A stretch of 64,000 bases of DNA from a bacterium D16-50 (GTDB taxonomy: Bacteria > Bacillota > Clostridia > Lachnospirales > Lachnospiraceae). The stretch is from the NCBI GenBank assembly GCA_003612485.1, contig RAZA01000015.1, forward strand, positions 22,008-86,007. Reading direction: 5' to 3'. Position 1 is the first letter of the stretch. Each line of letters opens with the position of its first letter. This document shows, piece by piece, positions 34,249 through 43,788 of this stretch. Position numbers and translations under genes: made by a program. The notes beneath the pieces were generated by a model that did not search any database, had not been told where the DNA came from, and was given only the letters and a program-made list of their open reading frames with translations.

Positions 34249-36360
34249 TTATTCCGCAGCCAGCACCACCACGGAACGGGGAGGGATCCTGATCTTGGCG
34301 CCGAAGGTAAACTCTGTCTCCGCCCCTATGTCCTTGCCGTCCTTGTACTCCACAAAGGTATTCACGCACACCTTCCACCCCATGCCCTCAGGCAGGCCCG
34401 GAAGCTGCATGTCCAACGGCTTCCAATATGCGTTCATACCGTAAAAAACAATATCATCCTTGGTGTCTTCCGCGTTTCTGCCCGCATACATGACACCGAT
34501 GAGTCGTGTATTGTAATCCGTGCTGCCGTTCCATGGATACCCGTTGTGTATGCTGATCTTGGGATATCCGCAGGATGCACTCTTCATGCTTTTCCGGATG
34601 ACGCCATGCTCCTTCCGGAACTTTATCATATAGCGGAAAAACTGATATATCTCCTGATACTCCTCCAGTCTGGTCCAGTCCAGCCAGGAGATCTTGTTGT
34701 CCTGACAGTACGCATTGTTGTTTCCGAACTGCGTGTTGCAGAATTCGTCCCCGGCATAGAACATGGCCGGCCCTCTGCTGCACATGAGGGTGGCAAACGC
34801 GTTCTTCACCATGCGGCGGCGAAGCGCCTCTATCTCAGGGTCGTCCGTCTCCCCCTCCACCCCGCAGTTCCAGCTGTGGCCGTTGTTGTCCCCGTCGGTA
34901 TTGTTCCAGCCATTGCCCTCGTTGTGCTTCACATTATACGAGTACAGATCATAGAGCGTGAACCCGTCATGGCAGGTGATGAAATTCACGGAAGCGCTCT
35001 CCCCCCGCACTGCCGGGTCATACATGTCTCGGGAACCGGTGATTCTGCTCAGCGCCGTTGCCGCCATGCCCTCGTCCCCCTTCAGGAAACGGCGCATGTC
35101 GTCCCGATATCTCCCGTTCCACTCCGACCATCTGCTGTAGGCGGGAAATCTCCCCACCTGATACAGCCCTGCGGCGTCCCAGGCCTCTGCGATCAGCTTC
35201 ACCTTCCCCAGAATGCAGTCATAGGCGATGGCCTCCAGAATCGGCGGTTCCGCCATAGGCTCGCCGTTTTTGTCTCTGGCCAAAATCGAGGCAAGATCAA
35301 AGCGGAAGCCGTCCACCCTATATTCCGTGACCCAATAGCGGAGACAGTCGATGATGAACCTCCGGGTCATGGGATGGTTGCCGTTCAGGGCGTTGCCGCA
35401 GCCGCTGAAGTTATAATAATGCCCGTCAGGCGTCAGGATATAGTAGACATTATTGTCTATCCCCTTGAAGGAGAAGCAGGGCCCCGTGTCGTCCCCCTCT
35501 GCCGTGTGGTTGAACACCACATCCAGAATTACCTCGATCCCATTTTCTTTCAGCTCATAGATCAGCTGCTTCAGCTCGTCCCCCTCATGATTATGCTCCA
35601 CCACGGAGGAATAGCTGGTATTGGGCGCAAAGAAGCAGACCGTGTTATAGCCCCAGTAGTTGTAGAGCTGCACATCGTTCACCACTCTGGCGCTCTCCAT
35701 CTCGTCGAACTCGAATATGGGCATCAGCTCCACGGCATTGACCCCCAGATCCTTCAGATAAGGAATCTTCTGGCGCAGGCCCTCATAGGTTCCCTTGGCG
35801 TCGACTCCTGAGGATTCGTCCTTGGTGAACCCTCGCACATGCATCTCATAGATCACCAGATCCTCAAGGGGAGTCTCCAGCTGCTTCATCTTGCCCCAAT
35901 CGAAGTTATTCTCTACGACTCTGGCATGGTATACAAAGTCTCCTCCCCCCTCAGGTCTCTCCCCCCACTGCCTCTGTCCGGTCACGGCTCTGGCGTAGGG
36001 ATCCAGCAAAACATTTTCTTTGTCGAAGAGCAGGCCTTTCTCCTTGTCGTAGGGCCCGTCCATCTGAAAAGCGTATTCAAATTCCTCGATCTTCAAGCCA
36101 TATACCAGCATGGAATAAGTGTTTCCGATATGGTAGTTCTCCGGAAACTTCAGTCTGGCGTAAGGCTCCTTCTCCTGAGGGTGAAACAGCAGCAATGTAC
36201 AGCTGGTGGCACCGATGGAATGTATGGTGAAGCTGACTCCGTTGTAAGCCGCCGTAGCGCCATCCCTGCTGTAAAACCCCGGACGAACCTGAAAACCGTC
36301 AATGATATCCAGAGGCTGCAATTTCTCTCCTCGCTGCGGCCTATGCTGTGTGTGGTCCAT
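34249..36360 (-). CDS. glgX: glycogen debranching enzyme (GlgX-type GH13)
   Basis: The start MDHTQHRP at 36360 is chosen (GGGAGGATGCGAG upstream); an in-frame ATG at 36486 adds 42 low-complexity residues. An N-terminal CBM48-like domain (VSFTIHSIGATSCTLLLFHP) precedes the GH13 barrel: EYRVDGFRFDLA (nucleophile Asp), KLIAEAWDAAG (acid Glu) and NFITCHDGFTLYD (transition-state Asp). It removes alpha-1,6 branches from glycogen or related glucans. Length about 703 fits isoamylase-type debranchers. It lies apart from other glycogen genes in this window. The 141 bp to the protease gene hold no clear promoter. Confidence 0.9.
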   Translation of the reverse strand: MDHTQHRPQRGEKLQPLDIIDGFQVRPGFYSRDGATAAYNGVSFTIHSIGATSCTLLLFHPQEKEPYARLKFPENYHIGNTYSMLVYGLKIEEFEYAFQMDGPYDKEKGLLFDKENVLLDPYARAVTGQRQWGERPEGGGDFVYHARVVENNFDWGKMKQLETPLEDLVIYEMHVRGFTKDESSGVDAKGTYEGLRQKIPYLKDLGVNAVELMPIFEFDEMESARVVNDVQLYNYWGYNTVCFFAPNTSYSSVVEHNHEGDELKQLIYELKENGIEVILDVVFNHTAEGDDTGPCFSFKGIDNNVYYILTPDGHYYNFSGCGNALNGNHPMTRRFIIDCLRYWVTEYRVDGFRFDLASILARDKNGEPMAEPPILEAIAYDCILGKVKLIAEAWDAAGLYQVGRFPAYSRWSEWNGRYRDDMRRFLKGDEGMAATALSRITGSRDMYDPAVRGESASVNFITCHDGFTLYDLYSYNVKHNEGNGWNNTDGDNNGHSWNCGVEGETDDPEIEALRRRMVKNAFATLMCSRGPAMFYAGDEFCNTQFGNNNAYCQDNKISWLDWTRLEEYQEIYQFFRYMIKFRKEHGVIRKSMKSASCGYPKISIHNGYPWNGSTDYNTRLIGVMYAGRNAEDTKDDIVFYGMNAYWKPLDMQLPGLPEGMGWKVCVNTFVEYKDGKDIGAETEFTFGAKIRIPPRSVVVLAAE

Positions 36361-36486
36361 CTCGCATCCTCCCTGCATATTCTTCCTATCTTCTGAGTCC
36401 CCGGACTGCATCCCTCCCTTGCCCATGTTTCTTTCCCATATTCTGGCAGATCTGATCCTATCCGACAAATCCTTGATTTTTCCCAT

Positions 36487-36906
36487 GGAGGCGTCTCCCG
36501 TATCGTATTTTTTTCAGCCGGTTCATTCAGTTTTAGACACTGACAGGCCATGGTGCAAACATCCCCTCCATGACCTGCCGCAATTCATTCTATCATAGCC
36601 TCTTTGGTTCGTCAATATTTCCCCTCCTGTCCCATTTCTTGGTGCAATACTCTGCAAAAGGGAAAACTTTGTAGAGAATGCACGTTATATCACGCCAAAA
36701 ATCAGCGCACTGCACAACATAACACAAATCAGAGACACCTCTCCCGGAGGAATTGCCAAAAGAACGCTTCAATGAAAGGCCAGAATCTATATGTCCCTAC
36801 CGAATTCCTTTCCATCTCCCCTCTGTCCGGCGCCTTTACGAAACCATCCTTTTGGCCAAACGCAAAAACGGGGAAGGCTTGCGCCTGCCCCATTTTCGGT
36901 ATCTCC
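36487..36906. other. non-coding gap between glgX and the chemosensory operon
   Basis: About 420 bp with no supported gene. It contains the terminator of the leftward chemosensory operon near 36864 and, if the longer start at 36486 is unused, the upstream region of the debranching gene from 36361. I see no repeat or structured RNA here otherwise. Confidence 0.5.
36864..36891 (-). terminator. terminator of the chemosensory operon
   Basis: On the minus strand GGGGCAGGC and GCCTTCCCC form a 9-bp stem with one mismatch and GCAA tetraloop, followed by GTTTTTG. It begins 15 bases after the Hpt gene stop. Confidence 0.8.
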
Positions 36907-37260
36907 TTATGCCATATGCTTCTCGATGCATGCCATGATCTCGTTCTGCACCGGTATGATCCTTTCCAGAATCGGCCTTGCCTCCTCCGGCTTGCCGGTT
37001 CGCAGGAGGGTCAGAATCTCATTGTACGCTTCATACAGCGGGGTTATGGACAGATTGCCCGCCGTTCCTTTGATGGAATGAGCCTTTTCAATGGCTTCCG
37101 TACAGTCAGCGGCATCAAAATCCACCGGAACGTACTGGCTCTTCAGCGTCTTTACGAACAATCCCAACATCCTTTTGTACAGCCCCTCGTTATTCATGAG
37201 GCGCTTCATTCCGTCGTCAATATCCACGCCCAACGCTCTCAGCTCTTCAAATAGCTCCAT
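36907..37260 (-). CDS. stand-alone histidine phosphotransfer (Hpt) protein
   Basis: The 117-residue protein is an Hpt four-helix bundle with the phosphorylated His61 in AHSIKGTAGNL. Hpt proteins pass phosphate between a kinase and response regulators. It is the last gene of the chemosensory operon; CheA has its own Hpt, and the two-component kinase at 44886 lacks one, so this protein may feed phosphate to the HD-GYP response regulators of the cluster. No membrane segment. Confidence 0.8.
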   Translation of the reverse strand: MELFEELRALGVDIDDGMKRLMNNEGLYKRMLGLFVKTLKSQYVPVDFDAADCTEAIEKAHSIKGTAGNLSITPLYEAYNEILTLLRTGKPEEARPILERIIPVQNEIMACIEKHMA

Positions 37261-37308
37261 AAAGCACCTCTCTCTCTCCGATCTGCCGTTTCAGGCAGAT
37301 CAGGCCCA

Positions 37309-38658
37309 TCAATATTTTCCAAAGCCGTCTCCCAGAGAGATCACCTGCTCGTTGGCGCTGGAAGAGGAAGAAAAGCCGGAAGAACTTCTCACCGCTGTCT
37401 GGCTGCTGTTGCCCAGATTGTAGATGGAAAGCATCTCCCTCATCCTGGAAGCCTGATTGGACAGCTCCTCGCTGGCCGCCGCACACTCCTCGCTGGTAGC
37501 GGAATTTGTCTGCACCACCTGAGAGACCTGAGAGATGGCCTGCTCGATCTGTGCCACTGCCGTAGCCTGATAGTTGGAGGACTCTGCGATACCATTGATG
37601 ATGTGCTCGCTCTCCTGAACCACCTTGGAGATCTCCTCCATGGCCTTGGCCGTCTCGCCCGCGATCTTGGAGCCTGCGTTGACCTTTCCGATGGAGTCCT
37701 CGATAAGCTCCGCGGTCTCCTCCGCAGCCTCCTGACTCTTCGCCGCAAGGCTTCTCACTTCTTCTGCCACCACTGCAAATCCTCTTCCCGCATCGCCGGC
37801 CCTTGCGGCTTCCACGGCGGCGTTCAGCGCCAGAATATTGGTCTGGAAGGCAATGTCCTGAATGGTCTGAATGATCTTGGAAATGCTCTCGGAGGAAGCA
37901 TTGATGTCGTTCATGGCGGACACCATGTTCTGCATCTGCACATTCCCCTTGTTTACATCGCTGATGGCACGTACCACCAGCCCTGCGGCAGAATTGGCCT
38001 GCTCCGCGTTCTGTCTGGTCTTCTCGGCAATCTCGTCGATGGAGGCCGTGATCTCTTCAATGGCGCTGGCCTGCTCTGTGGAACCCTGCGCCAGAGCCTG
38101 ACTTGCGCTGGCCACCTGAGAGGAGCTGATCGTCACTTGGGAGCCTGCGTCACTGATGCTGGTGAGAGCGTTCAGATTGTCCTCCACCAGCTTTTTCAGG
38201 GAATGACCCAGCACATCCGCGTCGGACTTGGGATTCACTGTCACGGTCAGGTTGCCGCTGGCCACTTCCTCAGCGATCTTGGCCTGGCTCTTGATATTGT
38301 CTATCACCTTGGTGTATTCATCCACAAGGTCACCGAACTCGTCATTGTTGTATTTCTCCATGTGGATATCCACACGGCCTACTGCGATATCCTTAGCCGC
38401 AGAGGAAAGCTGGGCAACGGACTTCTCGACGATCCTAATCAGGGCCAGAGCCACCACCACAGTCACCATCACGGACACCACTGCGAGAACCGCTGTAAAA
38501 ATGGCGCAGTTGCGGACATAAATCTCCTGCTGGGCAGGATCCGTGATGCCCGTGGCAGCCTTTGTGGTTAAGTCCCCGAAAATGATGTTGATAAGCGTCA
38601 GCACAATGGGAATGGCAAACCCGATTATCATCTTTGTCTTCATCTTCATGTTTTTCAT
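37309..38658 (-). CDS. methyl-accepting chemotaxis protein with short extracellular loop
   Basis: The start MKNMKMKTK at 38658 is chosen (GAGAGG about 11 bases upstream); ATG 38676 overlaps the cheW stop. Two membrane helices ([18 protein letters not shown] and [23 protein letters not shown], within residues 10-70) enclose only about 25 residues, so no ligand domain is present. A HAMP-like segment follows and then a long cytoplasmic coiled coil with the signalling tip [21 protein letters not shown]. Input probably comes through the membrane, HAMP or a partner. The receptor would feed the CheA/CheW array encoded just upstream. Confidence 0.92.
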   Translation of the reverse strand: MKNMKMKTKMIIGFAIPIVLTLINIIFGDLTTKAATGITDPAQQEIYVRNCAIFTAVLAVVSVMVTVVVALALIRIVEKSVAQLSSAAKDIAVGRVDIHMEKYNNDEFGDLVDEYTKVIDNIKSQAKIAEEVASGNLTVTVNPKSDADVLGHSLKKLVEDNLNALTSISDAGSQVTISSSQVASASQALAQGSTEQASAIEEITASIDEIAEKTRQNAEQANSAAGLVVRAISDVNKGNVQMQNMVSAMNDINASSESISKIIQTIQDIAFQTNILALNAAVEAARAGDAGRGFAVVAEEVRSLAAKSQEAAEETAELIEDSIGKVNAGSKIAGETAKAMEEISKVVQESEHIINGIAESSNYQATAVAQIEQAISQVSQVVQTNSATSEECAAASEELSNQASRMREMLSIYNLGNSSQTAVRSSSGFSSSSSANEQVISLGDGFGKY

Positions 38659-38672
38659 TCTTCCATTACCTC

Positions 38673-39191
38673 TCATTCTTCCTCATTCATTCTTTCCTGC
38701 TCGCTGTCCCCCGGCTCCTCGTCATATAGGAGTTTTTCCGGATCCAGCAGAAGCTTCACCGTGTTCCCTACCTTGCCGATGCCGTAGACATACTTGTTAT
38801 GGCCCTTGTCGCCTCTGCCGATACTGGGAGGGGGCAGAATATTGCCCTCCTTGATCTCGACCACCTCAGCGATCTGCTCCACCACCAGCCCAACTGTAGT
38901 GGACTTCACATTGATCACGAGAATGCAAGTCTTGTCATTGTACTCGCAGGGCCCCTGCTTGAACCGCAGACTCACGTCCACCACGGGGATGATGCGTCCC
39001 CGCAGGTTGATCAGCCCCTTGATGTAATCCTCTGTGTCCGGGATCATGGTAACCGCCTGATACTGGATAATCTGCTGTACATACTGGATTCCCAGCCCGA
39101 AATACTCATGGCCGGACTTGAATGTCATGTACTTGCCCTTCTGCGTATCCGATTCGTCGGTCCGCACAATCATGTCGTCTATCTCGCTCAT
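38673..39191 (-). CDS. cheW: CheW coupling protein
   Basis: The 172-residue protein is one CheW SH3-like domain: [38 protein letters not shown] and [15 protein letters not shown] are the canonical blocks (LINLRGxIIPVVDL-type). It couples receptors to CheA. The C-terminal tail ([14 protein letters not shown]) is acidic. The stop overlaps the upstream ATG of the receptor frame by four bases (38673-38676). A 93-bp gap separates it from cheA. Confidence 0.92.
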   Translation of the reverse strand: MSEIDDMIVRTDESDTQKGKYMTFKSGHEYFGLGIQYVQQIIQYQAVTMIPDTEDYIKGLINLRGRIIPVVDVSLRFKQGPCEYNDKTCILVINVKSTTVGLVVEQIAEVVEIKEGNILPPPSIGRGDKGHNKYVYGIGKVGNTVKLLLDPEKLLYDEEPGDSEQERMNEEE

Positions 39192-39283
39192 GTATCTACC
39201 GTTCCTTTCTGTAATCTCATTCCTTTTGCTCCACTACCTCCTTCACAGCCTCATTTTGCGAAAGTGGCTGCCGGTAACCGCCC

Positions 39284-41437
39284 TTATTCCACCAGCCCGG
39301 GAGCGTCCAGAATCAGGGCGATGCTGCCGTCGCCAAGCTGTGTACATCCGGAAAGTCCCTTGACCTTCTTGATATAAGAGGGAATCGGTTTTACCACGAT
39401 CTCCTGCTCTCCTACCAGCCTATCCACCAGAAGGCAGATCTTTCTGTCCTCTACCTCAAGTATCAACATGACTCCGTCTTCAACAGACTCCTGATAATCC
39501 GACAGGCCATACCAGCTGCCCAGCCGGATCACCGGATAGCACTCGCCCCTTATCATGACATACTCATCGCCATTGGGTTCATTTATCATCATATCCTGCT
39601 TGATGCGGATAAACTGCTTGATCACGCCGGTCTCCATCACGAACGAAGACCCGCCCGTCTCCATCACGATACCGTCGATAATGGCAAGGGTCAAAGGAAT
39701 CTTCAGACTCATGGTGCTGCCGAAGCCGGGAGTGCTCTCGATCTCCAGCGTTCCCCCGATGGCCTGAATGTTCTGAACCACCACGTCCATGCCGACGCCG
39801 CGGCCGGAGTATTCCGTAACCTGCTCATTGGTGGAGAAGCCGGGCAGAGTGATGAACTGATACACTTCCTTGTCCGTATAGGCTCCGTCGGGCTTATTGT
39901 CCTCCAGCAGCCCCTGCTTTCTCGCCTTTGCCATGATCTTATCCCTGTCAAGGCCCTTTCCGTTGTCCTCCACGCTGATCCAGACCTTGCCGGCCTCCGT
40001 CCTTGCGGACAAGGTGACCTTGCCCTTCTCCGACTTGCCGCTCTCCCTGCGCTCCTCATTGGTCTCGATGCCGTGGTCCACGGCATTTCTCACCAGATGC
40101 ATCAGGGGGTCGGATATATGTTCAATAATATTCTTGTCAACTTCCGTGGACTCTCCCACCATCACGAACTCGATGTCCTTGCCCAGCTTTCTGGAGACGT
40201 CGAAAACGATGCGGTTCATCTTCTGGAAGGTATTGGTCAGGGGCACCATCCGCATGGACATAATGACGTTCTGCAGATCCGTGGAAATAGAAGCCAGCTG
40301 TGCCGCCGCCTTGTTGAAATTGTCCAAATTCAGTCCGGGCACCTTCAGGTCGGAACTCTGAAGCACCACGGACTCGGAGATCACCAGCTCTCCGATGAGA
40401 TCCATCAGCTGGTCCATCTTTGCCACGTTGACGCTGATAAAGGAGGCCTTCTCCACCTTGGGCTTATCCTTGGCCAGCTTCTTCTGCTTGCCGGGCTCCT
40501 TGGACTGGATGACGAAGTCGCCGGGAACAATCTTGGGCTTTTCCGCCTCCTTGGGCTTCCCTTCCTCTCCCTTGGCCTCCTCCTTTGCCTCGATCTCCTC
40601 CACGCTGGATTCCAGATCGATGACCTTCAGCGGCTGGTCGTCACCGAAGTCGAAGCCCAGAAGGAACTGGTCCGCATTGCACTCGAATACGTCCACCTTC
40701 TCGATATCGTAGCCCACGCCGATGAGTTCCCGCACATCCTCCTCGTTGCACTGGGCCTGCAGCAGAATGCGGAAACCCTCCTTAAGTATGATCTCGCCGC
40801 TCTTCTCGTCCGAGAGGATGTCCTCAGGAGAATACAGAATGTCCTCCGCGATCTCCTTCAGAGCGTACACGATTTTGTACGCGTGAACGTTGGACATTTC
40901 CGTTCCCGGAAAGAAATGTACGAATATCTTGTAAAAACGGCTGGCGCTGCTGGCCATGGGAGCGATATAGAAATGCTTCGGCTCCTCGTGTACCGGCTCC
41001 GGCATCGCTTCACCGCCGGCCGCCCCTCCGTTTTTGATCATATCCAGAAATTTATCCAGATTCTTGATCAGATCGCTGGCGTCCCCGTCCGGCGTCTCGC
41101 CGCCGCGGATCTTTTCCATCTCGTTGGAGATAAAATCCTCCACCTCCAGCACATGTTCCACCAGCTCCACATGGGGAACATGCTCGGGATGGGATTCTCT
41201 CAGATAAAAGAACACATCCTCCAGCTTGTGGGACACAGCCGTTATATTGTCAAACATCATGATGCCGGAAGACCCCTTGATGGTATGCATGGTCCGGAAG
41301 ATCTCGTTGATGCTGTCCTCGTCAAAGCTGTCCGCATCCTTCTGTTCAAGAACCGTCTCCTGTAGCTGCTCCAGCAGCTGACCGTTCTCGAAGAGATACA
41401 TGTCGAGCATGCTGTCAGTATTAAAATCGTCAGCCAT
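39284..41437 (-). CDS. cheA: chemotaxis histidine kinase CheA
   Basis: The 717-residue kinase has the P1 Hpt domain with His51 (MHTIKGSSG), a P2-like linker domain, P3 dimerisation (MDLIGELVISESVV), the P4 ATPase (HLVRNAVDHGIET, VEDNGKGLD, GFSTNEQVTEYSGRGVGMDVV) and P5 CheW-like regulatory domain to the end. All conserved boxes are present. It phosphorylates CheY and CheB of this cluster. ATP-binding sites appear intact. The cheY gene lies 36 bases upstream; all run in one operon. Confidence 0.95.
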   Translation of the reverse strand: MADDFNTDSMLDMYLFENGQLLEQLQETVLEQKDADSFDEDSINEIFRTMHTIKGSSGIMMFDNITAVSHKLEDVFFYLRESHPEHVPHVELVEHVLEVEDFISNEMEKIRGGETPDGDASDLIKNLDKFLDMIKNGGAAGGEAMPEPVHEEPKHFYIAPMASSASRFYKIFVHFFPGTEMSNVHAYKIVYALKEIAEDILYSPEDILSDEKSGEIILKEGFRILLQAQCNEEDVRELIGVGYDIEKVDVFECNADQFLLGFDFGDDQPLKVIDLESSVEEIEAKEEAKGEEGKPKEAEKPKIVPGDFVIQSKEPGKQKKLAKDKPKVEKASFISVNVAKMDQLMDLIGELVISESVVLQSSDLKVPGLNLDNFNKAAAQLASISTDLQNVIMSMRMVPLTNTFQKMNRIVFDVSRKLGKDIEFVMVGESTEVDKNIIEHISDPLMHLVRNAVDHGIETNEERRESGKSEKGKVTLSARTEAGKVWISVEDNGKGLDRDKIMAKARKQGLLEDNKPDGAYTDKEVYQFITLPGFSTNEQVTEYSGRGVGMDVVVQNIQAIGGTLEIESTPGFGSTMSLKIPLTLAIIDGIVMETGGSSFVMETGVIKQFIRIKQDMMINEPNGDEYVMIRGECYPVIRLGSWYGLSDYQESVEDGVMLILEVEDRKICLLVDRLVGEQEIVVKPIPSYIKKVKGLSGCTQLGDGSIALILDAPGLVE

Positions 41438-41473
41438 AACCTTCTCCTTTCTACGTAAGCGCTTTCTCTTTCA

Positions 41474-41866
41474 TTAAATCAGGTTCAGCTTCTTCAGCGC
41501 CTGCTCGAACCTATCCTGATCGATGGGCTTGCCGGAATAGATGGTGCAGCCCAGCTCGAACGCCATCTTCACGTTCGCCTCATCGTTCAGGGCAGTGGTC
41601 ATGATGACCTTCACCGCCTTTTCCTGCGGGATGTTCTTCTGCTTCTCCAGATTGCGGATGCCCATGAGCGCCTGATACCCGTCCATAACCGGCATCATGA
41701 TGTCCAGACATATCAGATCATAGGGATCTTCGTCCTCCAAAGCCATCATGAAGGCATCTACCGCCTCCATACCGTCCACAGTGACATCGCATTCGCCATA
41801 CTTCGATAGAAAATTCAACATAAACTTCCTTGTCGCAAAGTCATCCTCCGCCAATAGAATCTTCAT
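41474..41866 (-). CDS. cheY: CheY-like response regulator
   Basis: The 130-residue protein is one receiver domain: AEDDF at 6-10, phospho-acceptor Asp55 in CLDIMMP, Thr/Ala of TTALND near 90, and Lys near 116 in SGKPID. It has no output domain. In flagellated cells CheY binds the switch; no flagellar genes are visible here, so the output may be another protein. It lies 12 bases after cheB and 36 before cheA. Confidence 0.9.
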   Translation of the reverse strand: MKILLAEDDFATRKFMLNFLSKYGECDVTVDGMEAVDAFMMALEDEDPYDLICLDIMMPVMDGYQALMGIRNLEKQKNIPQEKAVKVIMTTALNDEANVKMAFELGCTIYSGKPIDQDRFEQALKKLNLI

Positions 41867-41878
41867 GTTCTCTCTCCT

Positions 41879-42910
41879 TTACATTTTATTTAATAATGCA
41901 TATGTTCTCCCAGCGATATCGGATAGTTTCTCCTGATATTCAACCGCTCCCAGATCATAAGCAACCTTGGGCATTCCATAAACGACGCAGGTACTCTCGT
42001 CCTGACCGATGGTTCTGGCTCCGGCCTTCCTCATGGCGAGCAGGCCCTTGGCCCCGTCTCCCCCCATACCTGTAAGGATGATTCCAAGCGCGTCTGCACC
42101 CGCGGCCTTGGCCACGGAATCGAAGAGCACATCCACCGAAGGGCAGTGGCCGTTCACCTTAGGCCCTGCCTTGATCTCCACCTGATAGCCGGTTCCCACC
42201 TTCACAAGATGCATGTGCCTATCGCCCCCGGGGGCGATCAGCATACGGCCCGGCAGAACCCGATCTCCAGTCTCCGCTTCCTTCACCTGAAAACGGCACT
42301 CATTGTCCAGCCTCTTGGCATACATCTGGGTGAACCCCGGAGGCATGTGCTGCACGCAGACAATCCCCGGAATATCCGGACCGTACTGCCTCACCACCGC
42401 CGAGGTGGCCTCCGTCCCTCCCGTGGACGCGCCGATAGCCACGATCAGGTTCCCCCTTTTCACCGACGGGCGCTGTTCCTCCTGATTCATCATCACGGTT
42501 CTCTTGATATTTCCGATCTTGGCGCCGGAAGCTATCTTGATCTTCACCAGAAGCTCGTTTTTGATGAAATCCTCCAGCTGCTTGCGGCTGGACACCGCGG
42601 GCTTGGCCACAAAGTCCACCGCCCCCGCGCTCATGGCGTCGAACACCTTATCGCTGAGGGAGCTGATCACCACCACGGGAAGGGGATATTGGGGAATCAG
42701 CTTCCGGAGGAACTCGATCCCGTTCATCCTTGGCAGCTCCACGTCCAAAGTCATTACATCCGGCTTCAGCGCCAGAATGGCGTCTCTGGCCTCGTAAGGA
42801 TCCCTTGCCGTGCCCACTACCCTGATTGCAGGATCCCGGCTGAGATTCTGCACCAGCAACTCACGGAATACTATAGAGTCTTCTACGACCAAAACCTTAA
42901 TGGGCAACAT
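41879..42910 (-). CDS. cheB: chemotaxis methylesterase CheB
   Basis: The 343-residue protein has a receiver domain (phospho-acceptor Asp56 in TLDVELP) and a methylesterase domain with the triad Ser of IGASTGG, His of VQHMPPGF and Asp of TGMGGDGA. It removes methyl groups from the receptor, closing the adaptation loop with CheR encoded next to it. The gene is complete and its start lies 32 bases after the cheR stop. No CheC or CheD is present in the cluster. Confidence 0.94.
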   Translation of the reverse strand: MLPIKVLVVEDSIVFRELLVQNLSRDPAIRVVGTARDPYEARDAILALKPDVMTLDVELPRMNGIEFLRKLIPQYPLPVVVISSLSDKVFDAMSAGAVDFVAKPAVSSRKQLEDFIKNELLVKIKIASGAKIGNIKRTVMMNQEEQRPSVKRGNLIVAIGASTGGTEATSAVVRQYGPDIPGIVCVQHMPPGFTQMYAKRLDNECRFQVKEAETGDRVLPGRMLIAPGGDRHMHLVKVGTGYQVEIKAGPKVNGHCPSVDVLFDSVAKAAGADALGIILTGMGGDGAKGLLAMRKAGARTIGQDESTCVVYGMPKVAYDLGAVEYQEKLSDIAGRTYALLNKM

Positions 42911-42942
42911 ACTCTAACCTTTCCCTTCCCAGCCTGCCCCTT

Positions 42943-43749
42943 TCACTTTCTGAAAATGGAAGGCTGTATGATCTGAAACGACGTGCTGTTCCTGTCCAAG
43001 GTTTCCGTGGTGCCTATGAAGAGATACCCTCCCGGCTCCAGAGCGTCGTACACCTTGTTCACCAGCTCCCGCTTCGTCTTCTCATCAAAATATATCATAA
43101 CATTGCGCAAAAATATAGTATGCATTTTTCTTTTGAAAGGAAAAGGATCCATCAGATTGAACTGCCGGAATATGACCTCTTGCTTCAGCTCCGGCACCAC
43201 CTGATATTGGGTGCCCCCCGCCATAGGCTTAAAGAATTTTTTTCTCCATTGATCGGGAATGCTCTTCATCTGCTCCGTGGTATAGATTCCCGTGATGGCC
43301 TTCTGGAGAACCTTGGTGGAGATGTCCGTGGCAAGCACCTTGGTGTCCCACTGGCTCTTCTCCATGCCGAAAAAATCCGCCAGCACCATGGCGATCATAT
43401 AAGGCTCCTCGCCAGAGGAGGCGGCTCCGCACCAGATTCGCAGATCCTTTCTGGCAGCCTCCTTCTGCTTCAGCCAGGGCAGCACCACGCTTTTAAAATA
43501 GTCGAAATGCTCAAACTCCCTCATGAAATAGGTATGATTCGTGGTCAGGAAATTGACCAGCATCTTTTCCTGATTGCCTGATTTGTCCTGCTCCACGGCA
43601 TTCATGAATTCATCGAAGCTATGCCATCCCCCCCGCCTGATGTAATTCTCCAGCCGTCCGTTCACGATGACCTTTTTCTGCGCCAGATCAATGCCGTAAC
43701 GCTGCTTCATGAATACTGTAATTCTCTGAAATTCCTCGTCCTTAATCAC
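42943..43749 (-). CDS. cheR: chemotaxis methyltransferase CheR
   Basis: The 268-residue enzyme has the N-terminal helical domain (MIKDEEFQRITVFMKQRYG) and SAM-binding domain: TNHTYFMREFEHF, RIWCGAASSGEEPYMIAM (motif I) and FLRNVMIYFDEKTK. It methylates receptor glutamates. The usual TxFFR motif reads TYFMR. Together with CheB it indicates methylation-based adaptation for the single receptor. It follows the HD-GYP response regulator at a gap of 39 bases. Confidence 0.94.
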   Translation of the reverse strand: MIKDEEFQRITVFMKQRYGIDLAQKKVIVNGRLENYIRRGGWHSFDEFMNAVEQDKSGNQEKMLVNFLTTNHTYFMREFEHFDYFKSVVLPWLKQKEAARKDLRIWCGAASSGEEPYMIAMVLADFFGMEKSQWDTKVLATDISTKVLQKAITGIYTTEQMKSIPDQWRKKFFKPMAGGTQYQVVPELKQEVIFRQFNLMDPFPFKRKMHTIFLRNVMIYFDEKTKRELVNKVYDALEPGGYLFIGTTETLDRNSTSFQIIQPSIFRK

Positions 43750-43788
43750 AATTCCCTATACCTCCCGGAACATATCTCTATAGTCTCG

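Noticed and set aside
34168..35811. 547-residue open frame opposite the debranching enzyme
   Set aside because: The opposite strand carries all catalytic motifs of GlgX; this frame has none and arises from codon bias.
40073..41365. 430-residue open frame on the plus strand inside cheA
   Set aside because: It is antisense to a complete kinase gene, lacks a ribosome site and has His/Leu-rich composition typical of reverse-strand frames.
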